Assembly (NCBI RefSeq): GCF_003589595.1
Contig: NW_020653993.1
Location: 5,487,004-5,551,003 of the forward strand
Source of the DNA: Hyposmocoma kahamanoa
Lineage: Eukaryota > Arthropoda > Insecta > Lepidoptera > Cosmopterigidae
Direction of reading: 5' to 3'
Length of the DNA: 64,000 nucleotides
In this document: one piece after another, positions 54,303 through 64,000 of the stretch
Position numbering within the stretch: position 1 is the stretch's first letter
Layout of the letters: each line of letters opens with the position of its first letter
The notes under the pieces: generated by a model
Seen by the model: only the letters and a program-made list of their open reading frames with translations
What the model was told of the DNA's origin: nothing
Databases searched by the model: none
Translations under genes and position numbers: made by a program

Positions 54303-57300
54303 AATTTCAGTTTCATTAATCAATTGGACACCTTAAGTGTTATGATATAGTATAAATAAATGCTAATTTTATTTAGTACTATGGAGTATGATCATGTGAT
54401 GTAAAATCAGCTAAAAAGCGGGCAATGCAGTGTGACATAAATGAGGCTATGATATGAGATGAGGTGTGTGAGGTGACATGAGGTGTTGTGACAAACTAAC
54501 CAAGCGAGTGGTACAAACGAGTTGCCTCGTGTATGAGTAACTCAACACCGCTGTAGCTATATATATATAGCAAGAAATAGCAATACAAATTTGGTAACAC
54601 AACAACAACAAAGAAGGTAAATACAAGTTTTTTGAGACGTGTTTACACTTAGATATGTAAAACAATAACATTCAAGTTGATATTAATGACATGACGCTGA
54701 TAGCTGGAATAACATGCATGAATGGGAAAAAAATCATAAATGAAAACACGCAAATATTTACGTGCCGTAGTTTCTTGGAATTATCGTATCTGTTGTAGAC
54801 GCTGCTGATTGCCTCCCGTAAACAAGGAAAAACCAGACCAAACATTTTACATATAACCAAATACAATTCTTTAAAAAATAAGTTTATTCATAAATTAGTA
54901 CATACTTTGTGTCACACACAGTGTATATGCATGTACATGTACAATTAAGTTCTAACGTGGTAAACGTAACTTCAAAGAAGAACAAAAATATGTAGGTCTT
55001 TAGGATTCACTATAAAAATGGATCAACTGAATTTTAGACCTATTTCAAGCACTTTCACTAATGAATATCTCATGTTTTATTTTGTTATGGTACCAAAATC
55101 ACATGTGGTCCTGTTTTCGTGTTTGGATCTCATCTTTTACCAAGATATCTAGCCATTTACATTCTCAAAGCAGGTTCAATATTGCTGGAGTTGTCTTTGA
55201 TAATGCTCAGATCATCTCTCGGGTTCGTATTATGTTATATTAAATTGACAAGGTTCGGTACTTCGTTTGTAATAATTATTGTATCATATTACACCCTCTG
55301 TCACTATTATAAAGCTTCAATTAATTGCAAACGTCCAGAAGGCACTGGGTACATTAAGGAAATAATTGACAGGTGTTGTAACACCTTTTCAAGTTTCAAG
55401 CGCTAAGTGTGCAGTCAAAGCAACTGCCAATCAATTCTTGCATTTTAATGAAGTCTTTTTGAAAATACTATCTTAATTCTTTGAACAAAGGTTAGCTTGC
55501 GTTGTATTCGATTCATTTGTTACGACTTATTATTCAGAATAAAGGATAACATTGAAGCTAATGGACCATTTCGTAAAAGTGCTTCTATCGCTGACTCTTT
55601 AAGAAATTATCAGTTCATTCTTGTCCCTTTGTTTGATTATTAGCATATCATTAAAAGTGTTTCAAACAGCAGTACCATCAATACTATCTGTCAGAAGAAA
55701 TTTGCAGTTTTCTGTGTGTTCTTTTACTAATTTTATTTTGATATTAGTGTTGCTTTAAGATGTATAATTTTTATAGTTATTCTGTTACTATGCATTGTTA
55801 CTCCTAACCTGTTCTTAAGAGCTTGAGAGGTATTGTTAGCGAAAGATTGCGAGATATCGTGATCCTATCAACCAAACTGCCCTGCGGTTTCTCATTTCGC
55901 AGAATAGGTTCTACACCCTCAGTGGTTAACCGTTAAAGACCCTTTATCACGCGAGTGTTTTGAAATTCCGCTTGTTAATTTCGACGGAAACGTTTGAAAT
56001 GATATCATTATATTGTTGGGCTTATTTAAACTCAGCTTCTGTATCGGTTTTAACAAGAAATACGAATGTTTAGTTTTATACTTGACTACTTTTTTCAATC
56101 TAAAGTCATTTCATCTAATTAAGTATATGTACACAGTAATGGTTTCGGACTTCACTGTACTACTTTCAGATCAATGATAAGGCGGTATATTGGTTTGTCG
56201 GGACGTGATCGTGGTACATTTAAGTTGATAAAAGAGTACCTCCAACGGTTGTATAAAAAATAAATATATGGTTGGATGTGTTACTTGTTTGTGTTACTGA
56301 CTGTTGATGTTTAATTTATGATTTGTTGGATGAGTTTCTTTTAAGGGATTATTACATGAATCCGAAAACTTCTACTATAGGGACACCTCGTCCTGAATTT
56401 GTTAAAAAAACCTCTGTTCCACAACAAAATTCTCCATTCGAATGTATGAAAACCTGTTAAACAAATACTTCTTATAATATGCAAATCAAAGTAGTAATGT
56501 AGGCCTGTTTGTATATAGTGATTATTCGGGAGGCGAAACTAAATCTTTTTTTTTGCATACGCTTGTGAATAGACGAAGCGAGATAACCAACGAATAAATA
56601 GACATTTTCTGTGCTTGTAAGGGCTTTAGTATTCTTGAGAACTAGACAGCCAACAACCAAATAATTATGTTTATAGTCTAAATCTAGACCAAAATTTACC
56701 AGTGAAGCGCGTGTGGAAGTGTAAGAAACCTGACAGAAATAAGAAACATAAAAGTTTACCTTTAAGACGGATGGCTCTTTCTGCCTACACTTTTTATATT
56801 AATAACCTGATTGTTTTACTGTAAATTCTTTTCCACATGTAGTTTATTTATAGTAGGACCTATTTTGAGAGTAATTTCATTCATAAACCCAAAAAGCAAA
56901 CATGAAACAAAAATAAACAACCCGAAATGTCGGCTTTCATTTCCGTAAACAATTTATCATTCTCAATCATTCCATGTCGTTGGTTTGATAAAGGCTGAGA
57001 GGTTACATTTGAAGCTTGAAATGGTGGATTTAGTATTGAGTTTTTAACATCAGCGTTCATGCTGTCAGTCGAAATAAAATGGTTTACAATGTCACAAGGT
57101 GAGAGTGCAAATATAACTTTTCAGTTTTATATTTAACTCCTTTTCACATACAACGACGGATGCGAGCTGTCACTGAGGACGACATAATTAAACCTGTATT
57201 GTCCTAAAAGGGTTCAACCTTTGGATCGAGTGACAGCGAATTTGTGATGGAATTTCTGGACAAAAGAAAATTAACTCGGGCCTGTGAAAAGTGTGCGTGC

Positions 57301-59993
57301 CTTATTATAGCTAAGACAAAGTTGTGTTGATTCTGTTTTCAAAAAGTTTATTTCCGATTGGAAAATACTCCTACGTCGATTTGTTAAGTGATTTTTATCG
57401 TTTTTTGCGTTGAAACCGACGCCGTCATTAAACGGATATCACTTCCTCAAATTTAAATTATTTTCAAACACTTTAGTGGTTATTTTTGGAACGTCGAGTT
57501 TTTCGTTTTGTTAAATATTGGTTTCAACGTGCGATTTTTAATCCGTTCCAATTTGTCATGATCCATATTGTCATATCTTAAATCTTCATTAATCTTATGT
57601 AATCTTGACCTGTCCATCCAGAATGAATCATCCAATTATTAATCTATATTTCGTAGATCTAGTGCAAGTGCTTTAGATTACAATATCTTAACAATACAGC
57701 TTTATTACCTGAGAGGCTCTTATAAATTGAGATATAGGTCTTAGAATGATTTGTCACATTGTTGACAATCCTCGGATTACCCTTGAGTTTTCTCACTTTC
57801 TAAATGCTCTAAAAAGAATAATATGAATTGGCAAATACGAAAACACTCCGTCTGAATATCCGTCTACATTCTTGTGTAACCGGGAGGTATTAGGGATAAT
57901 ACGTTAGTCACCGCATAATGCGAGACCCTAATGCTGTTATTTTTAGTTTCCGACGACATCCTGACGACATCCTTCCTAACGTGTCGCGATAACAACTTGG
58001 TATTTGTTGACCTGATGATTTTAATGTACCGGTTGTATGGATAGCGTAGGTTGTCTTCCTGGAAATTTTAATCGACGCGAAATTGAAGTTCTAGGTAAAC
58101 GTTTTCCCAAATTGTAATAACATTGCTTGAAAGTTGCTTTTAAAAGGGAAAGCGTTATTAGTATTACAATTGAACCAGGGGACAGTATTTTCTTACGTCC
58201 AAATTGCGGAGCTGTTTCACAGAAGTCGAGGATTGATTCGTTAACCTATTTAATTCTAAATGATTTGATATTATAATTTTCTCGGTCATTTTTACTGCAA
58301 TTAAAGTTACCTTAACATTCAGTACCTACATGTGAATTATAGATTTCATTGAAACATGTACTTGTCAGTATCAAAACATGGTAACCGTACTTAACTAATC
58401 AATTCAAATGTTATCTTAATATTTTAAAAATAAAGTGAATGTTTGAAGTAACTTTTTACCGGATCGAAGAATTTCTTAGTAGTAATTATATTCTCATGTA
58501 TCTGTAAAATTATAATGACTCCTAAACTTCAAAATACTAATGTGATTGTATACGATAATACCTTTTTGTATAGTGTTTAAAATAATGAACCTTTCTTTAT
58601 TGTATCATAATTCGTTAGTTTTCTGTAATTGGCCAAGTACAGGTGATAAACAATTAATCGGGAAATAAATATTTTTGGTCTTGAATTTGCATACCTTAGA
58701 ACGTGTAGAAGACATTTTAAAATGATGGTTTAACGTTCGTAATCATTATAGTAGCACTCCGTGTGGTCTCGTAACGGCCATAAAATTAATTATACCATCA
58801 GAATATAAATGCTAAACGCTAACCAACCAGTTTAAGTTCTTTGACCTTGCATCGGAATGTAATGCAAAAAATATGCATTAATACATAAATATTCAGTAAG
58901 TGGCCAAGTCCGTTTCTGTTTTAGTCTGGTCAGTTTTTTAGGACAGGGGCGATACTCTATCTAGCTTAATTAAGTAATTAATTGTAATTTTTAGAAGTAA
59001 CATATCTAATTCTGGATTTCAAGTGTCTGAGTTTGTTGCTTTATAGTAGCAAACTACTACTAATATCTCCCAGTACTTTGCAGGATATCCCTACACAATG
59101 CCTCAATATTCTGATGTCTACCTGTTAATGTGTTCATCGGTAATATAAAGCTTTAAATCCTTGTCATACTTGCTTGGTTCGAAACATTCCGATTGCCACA
59201 CGTCTCTGTTCACAAGTGACGTCACGAACTGCTGAATGGGGGTCGTTAAGTCCGCCGGATGTTGTGAGCGGATGGTGCTCCCGATGGTATGCTGATTCCG
59301 TTTTTAGACGACTTTTTGCGCTCAACGAAGAAAATGAGGAAACTAGGATGTCGAGCAAATTGCGAAAAATCTGAAAGTTTGCTGTTGACTTAATCCTTTG
59401 ATGTTGAATTAGTTGAATAATTTTGTGTGTTGGGCTTCCAAAACGTTGAGATGTTGTATATAGTTTACGGACTCAAAATAGAACGGCAAAGGGAACCTCA
59501 AGCATTATAAAAGAGATGCAACCAATCTAAAGGATACTTAGCGGTAATAAACGTATAATTTTAATGTCAAACCAACGATTAGCAATTAAAATGAGAACGA
59601 AATGGAATAAACGAGTTATCCCCATTAGGTTAGTTAATTATGCGCATTGCTAAACAGCTCAAAGTGACCGGGTTTCCTGCAGGAAATGACGTCTATAAAG
59701 TTCTGACTCATATTGCACTCCATTGCAAATGTATTAAAGCAATTTCCATATCCCACTGCATAAATGTTCCGTGACCGAGATGTTTGTTACACGAGGAAGA
59801 TGCCAGTGGGAATACCGGACTCGAAATTCAGCGAAATATCTTTTTATAGATTTCGTATGAAAATATTGGGCTACCAAGTAATCAAAGGCAAGTAAGTATT
59901 AGTTACTTATAACTAATATTTCAGAGAAATGTAATTAGCAACACCCGCCAATCATATTCCTGGGACAAAGCAAAACATCCTAAATAAGATTCT
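54303..59993. other. Featureless presumed intronic stretch
   Basis: 5.7 kb of AT-rich DNA in which I recognise no exon and no repeat of the families above. The most gene-like segment is 59174-59374, open on both strands and less AT-rich, but without a known motif or convincing splice sites. A (TA)n run lies at about 54560-54570. Confidence 0.4.
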
Positions 59994-60138
59994 TAGAGTC
60001 GTATTTCAGAACTCTACTTAATGCTCAAGTCAGGATTTGAGCAGACTTGAGTATGATTTCAAGCACTGGAAATACGACTGTAATGGCAAGGACTTGAGTG
60101 TGATTTTCAGTGCTTGAAATCATACTGAAGTCTGTGTT
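59994..60138. mobile_element. MITE-4, truncated copy
   Basis: Left arm AGAGTCGTATTTCAGAACTC, TACTTAATGCTCAAGTCAGG, then AATGGCAAGGACTTGAGTG and TCAGTGCTTGAAATCATACT. The right terminal repeat is lost. Confidence 0.7.
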
Positions 60139-61535
60139 AATAAGGTAGGAAATTTTGGTAAATGTACAAAATTATTTTAAATTATCCCAAAAGACGTTTC
60201 TAAAATAAACATTGTGAAATCAGATTTTATTATCCTGCAGGTGCGATCGCGAGCCTTTATTAAATTCACCGAATTCGGTATTCAATTTACAAGTCGACGT
60301 TGATTTCTGCATTTTTTGGAGTGTGGCTATGTTTAATATTAGTATCAAATATGTATTTCTGTTCTTGCTGCTATATGTACGGTGCATAATGTAAAGCATA
60401 TGATGCTTCAATAGATAAACATTGCCTTCCGATGAATGTGCCAAACAACCTCACCCAATTACCTGGTCCCAAACTAGGGAAGTTTCTATACTGTACGGGG
60501 GCACTACTCAATTTTACTTTCACCTTATTCGACAGCAAATTTAACAATATTGATATAAAGAAAAATTAAAGACGTCGAAGGTATGTTGTATGTCGTCCTG
60601 CCAACGAACTATTAGGTACACTTACGTAATTTTCAGCATTCGTTTTGTAAAATACCGAATCGTTGTTTACAAACAGTATCATTTTGGGGATCCACCCACG
60701 CGTTCCCATGAAACGATGTTGACCTTGTCAACGCGATAACAATTTTATGTTTGTGAATGAACAGTTCTGCGTCGCGTATTTTGTCGCAAGTCATAGATGT
60801 TTGTGAGAAATTAAAGTTAATTTCTCACAAAGTTTATTTTTCATTTCAATTAAAGCGACTCACGATAGGTACCCACTGTTTCCCATCTTTGTTATTCCGT
60901 TTATAAATTACTTACGGTAATTGATTTTTTTATGTAGAGTAGGGTGTGTCCCCGACGCGTTTTTACTTAGCAAAAAGCAAGTTTATTGTCGTGGGACCTT
61001 CCTTGTTTCGTTCAAATAAATCAGAATATAAACTTCTGAAAGCTAACTTTTGGAAATTGAAATATACTGACCTAAACGTTTCTGTTATCACAGAAATCAA
61101 TCCTTGAAATTTATCAACAATACCGTTGTTGTGTTGTTTTTGTAAGTAGTTGTTACAAATAACAATAGGTAGTGTGCTATATTTGCAGTATTTCATACTT
61201 TTCGGACATGTTTGACATTACCATTATTAAGTGAATGAAGCTAAGCGTTGGTAAATGATTTGATCATAGATTCAGATCACATCCCGAATTCTCGAATCAG
61301 CCCTTTCGTAAATTCCCCATCCCTAATACTTATTTCGAAGGCGCACGATGTGTGGGCGACCCCTACAGAGTTGCCTCGATTTCTGTTAAAGGAAAATGTA
61401 GGGGTAACTAACATAATAAGTAGGTAATTCTTTTGGCTAGCAGTTTATTCGAAATAAGTAGCTGGAAAATCCCTGAACTGCGCGTTGTTTTATTATTAAA
61501 GGAATCTAGAAAAATCATTGTCTTATTACTAAATT
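60139..61535. other. No gene recognised
   Basis: AT-rich. The - strand frames at 60220-60444 and 60963-61196 have no recognisable domains. Confidence 0.35.
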
Positions 61536-61700
61536 TCATTTCTTCATTTTCGTAGCCATCTTGACTGAACTCTTGACTCCCCTAGTGCATTCATGCAAAG
61601 GACTCCCACTGCAGATTTTTTGATCGGTCCATCGCAAATCTGATCTTCTGCGCAGTCTAGTACATCTACCTCGCACCATAAGACGCTCTACGGAGTATCC
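61536..61700 (-). pseudogene. LINE C-terminal fragment
   Basis: The - strand reads LRRRSDLRWTDQ, SGSPLHECTRG and KMATKMKK before the stop, resembling the terminal RWTDQI....G..LHECTR segment of RTE-like LINE proteins. The longer open frame upstream (to 61943) is not recognisable. Confidence 0.65.
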
Positions 61701-62504
61701 CGCCTTGAGACGTGACCGAAAAATTTCAGGATGCGAATTTGTATCAGAACAGTTAGACTTTGATTGATGCCGAGTTGTTGAAGTTTGTATGAAACTGTTA
61801 TCTCTTTTAATACCTACTAAAAATGAACGAAAAACCAGTATATCTTGAGTTAATATTGCATTCAAAAATATTATGTCAATTTCATTAATTTCTATGAACA
61901 AACGTTCTATTGCTAGCTCACTGGGTTGATTATCCAAAAACATTCGTACACCTGAAACAGCATATTATTAATTTGGGTTCAATTACTTAAGACTGGTGAA
62001 CTTAGCACGACGCTACTAAAACACAACATAACATTACAGCTACTCAAGATATTGTACGTATATTTTACAGAAATTTATTTTTTGTCAGAGTAAATGAAAA
62101 AGGGTACGCGGCTTATGATTCATGTTTTGATCTCGTATCAGAAATTGTAGCTTAGAATGAAAATGGAGGCATTTATTATGTATATAAAATATGTTATCAA
62201 TGTTAGCAACAGCTGCTCTTTGAGAGATTTCCACAGTAACTTTACATCAATTAAAATAAGTCGAAATAATAGATCGTTGTAAACACAAACCTTAGAGAGT
62301 CGCTTTTCAACAAAGAAAAAAGCGTTTTATGGCCGCTATAATATGGCTCAAGCCGATTCAGCGCTAATAAATGTGATGAAGTCGTCACAATACAATTATA
62401 ATTACAATTGATTCTTTTTTAAATTAAATTTAAAGTACCTTTATTTCTCAAGTAAGCAATTTACAGCTAAAATCTTCGAATTGGTGCTAACTAACTACTC
62501 ATTC

Positions 62505-62615
62505 ATAACTCTAAGTTGTGTGTATGTGTAAGAAACTCTAGGGGTCTTTGTAAATACATATTTGTTCATATTCGTAATTTATAGAATGATAAATATTGAA
62601 GTAGGGGAAAATAGT
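62505..62615 (-). repeat. LINE 3' UTR fragment
   Basis: Reverse copy with AAGAAACTCTAGGGGTC and TTTGTAAATACATATTTGTT, matching the LINE 3' UTR at 26990-27070. Confidence 0.55.
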
Positions 62616-62919
62616 CTTAAAGAACTTAACGAATCACTCTTAGCGTTTTTGACACCCAAGTACACAAAAGCGTAAAATTTTTTGCATAAGGTCAAGATCA
62701 TGTCAAGCTTGAAAAATTGAAGATGAGATTAGAATGTTCCATAGTCCAAAGTGTCAAACTAGATGTTCTCTGTATAAAAATTATTTTTCAAAGACAGATT
62801 TAAGAATTAATTATGCTATGTACCATACCGTTACAAAAATTCGCTTCCATTCCGCCTAATATAAATTAAGACTTAAATGTCATATTATTGTTAAGTATGT
62901 ATACCACAAGGAGAATCTT

Positions 62920-63420
62920 GTTATGGAAGTGTTTACACGACTCTTAACGAATTTCGGACTTTATGGAATTGATTTAGAATTACTTAGTCTACGGAGAGAC
63001 ATTGGCTCTCTGTGTGTATTCTACCGTCTTTCTAATGGGAAGTGCTCAAGGGAAACTTTTCGAACTGGTGCCACCACCATCCACCATCGCACCTCCCGCC
63101 AAAGGAGTAGAGCCCATGTCCACATTATACATAGAGGCCTGGCATTGTAAAACCACGCGGGCATTACGTTCGTTCTTTCTTCAAATGTGCAAGATGTGGA
63201 ATGGTCTTCCTCCTGAAATATTTCCCTTGCGCTATGACATGGGGTTCTTCGAAAAGCGTATCAACAGGGGTAAAGGCTGGCAACGCATAGGCAGCTCATC
63301 TGATGTTGCAGATGTCCATAGGCGGCGACGAAGCGGCTCATCTGCTCATTAAAAAAAATATATTGTGAAGAACAGCCACTTTTTTATGTTCCTTGTGTGT
63401 CTCATTATTATATTTATATT
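62920..63420 (+). pseudogene. LINE ORF2 C-terminal fragment
   Basis: Overlapping + strand frames read LLSLRRDIGSLCVFYRLSNG, then after a frameshift LFELVPPPSTIAPPAKG and EAWHCKTTRALRSFFLQMCK, MWNGLPPEIFPLRYDMGFFE and KRINR, ending SSDVADVHRRRRSGSSAH. Characteristic C-terminus of a jockey-like LINE. The preceding frame is broken near 63050. Confidence 0.8.
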
Positions 63421-63863
63421 ATAATTTGATATAATATATACTATATTATATCTGCACCTTGATCTACGTTTTATCAAAAACGCGCTAAGTTTGTACATCA
63501 AAACGTGACGTGATATGTGAAGTCCTTAACAGTAATTGGAGCATAGTGGCGAACTATGGCCTCGATACTACCCTTACAAGAAAATCACGTTCCGGCACTG
63601 GGAGGTATATGGGTTGATAAAGTACAATAATATAATATTGTAAGGGAGACTGGAACGTATCCGCTAACATTAATATGTAACCTTTAGTTTTCCATCTGAC
63701 TGGACCAACTCAAATGTCATGCGACTTGACATTTGGCTGGTCACGATGCGGATCCAAGGTGCTTAAAGCAACGGAATGAAGCAATATTGATAGAATAGGT
63801 TTGCAAGTGTTCTAGCGGTGCATTAACTTTGAAATTATAAATTGGAACTATTTGCATCTTTTG

Positions 63864-63902
63864 ATGGCCTCGGTGGCGTAGCGGTTAACACTGCGCCAGG
63901 TA
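63864..63902 (+). repeat. tRNA-like SINE head fragment
   Basis: ATGGCCTCGGTGGCGTAGCG followed by GTTAACACTGCGCC resembles the acceptor and A-box portion of a tRNA-derived SINE. It is truncated before any B box. Confidence 0.5.
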
Positions 63903-64000
63903 ATTGGTATTGTTGTTTGGTACTATTGTTATTATTATCTTAACCACTAAGTGACGTTATAAGTTTCAAGTGTGTTATAGGATTTTTAGTCGTTTTAGGT

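Larger units (their letters stand above)
35901..64000 (+). other. Presumed Cbl intron 1 (start), mobile-element rich
   Basis: From the GTATGT donor onward I found no sequence encoding the next part of Cbl (PW.FRQAL.EVHP), so the intron probably runs to or past the window end. Stretches in which I see nothing are 35960-36955, 38225-39250, 39650-40480, 40655-41125, 42350-42820, 43250-44075, 45120-46740, 46865-47395, 47735-49220, 49550-51440, 54305-59990, 60140-61535, 61705-62500 and 63425-63860. I may have missed small or diverged exons, or another gene within the intron. Confidence 0.45.

Noticed and set aside
1..64000. CRISPR array, operon or bacterial-type system
   Set aside because: No regularly spaced short repeats and no bacterial gene organisation; splice sites, SINEs and LINEs show a eukaryotic genome.

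Overview
This is AT-rich eukaryotic DNA, almost certainly from a moth or butterfly (Lepidoptera). The evidence is an ommochrome-binding-protein gene (a family known from Manduca), an insect-type Cbl first exon, arthropod TATA plus TCAGT promoters, and interspersed repeats of kinds common in lepidopteran genomes. Two host genes are supported, both on the + strand; most of the rest is introns and intergenic DNA crowded with transposable-element debris.

Gene 1 (about 16.4-33.2 kb) encodes a secreted six-bladed beta-propeller of the ommochrome-binding-protein family. I infer three exons: a 58-nt 5' UTR exon (16409-16466) under a TATA/Inr promoter, a main coding exon opening directly on a splice acceptor (18657-19615), and a final coding exon 13 kb downstream (32852-32975) that adds a basic-then-acidic tail. 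The 320-codon frame ends in a TAA lying inside a strong GTAAGT splice donor, so splicing removes the stop and extends the protein to 360 residues in the correct phase.

Gene 2 starts at about 35.3 kb: the first coding exon of Cbl (35359-35900), an E3 ubiquitin ligase that attenuates receptor tyrosine kinases. It has its own TATA/Inr promoter and a consensus donor. I found no later Cbl exon, so 35.9-64 kb is most likely its first intron.

Region by region: 1-15.4 kb holds repeats and LINE remnants and no gene I recognise; 15.4-33.2 kb is gene 1 with its introns; 33.6-35.3 kb is a LINE 3' end with a GT microsatellite and a short intergenic gap; 35.3-64 kb is Cbl exon 1 and its presumed intron.

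The mobile elements are the richest part. A non-autonomous hAT-like foldback element occurs three times with 8-bp target duplications (two perfect, one 6/8). One copy contains a 1542-bp Tc1/mariner element with perfect 26-bp inverted repeats and a disabled DD34E transposase, and another copy in the window preserves the empty site. A hAT transposase C-terminal fragment lies near the 10-N assembly gap. Also present are four other foldback families, three tRNA-related SINE-like families, LINE 3' fragments of several types, and an eleven-locus repeat (Rep1). I saw no CRISPR array, intact tRNA or rRNA gene, or operon. Coordinates of degraded repeats were read by eye and are approximate at the edges.
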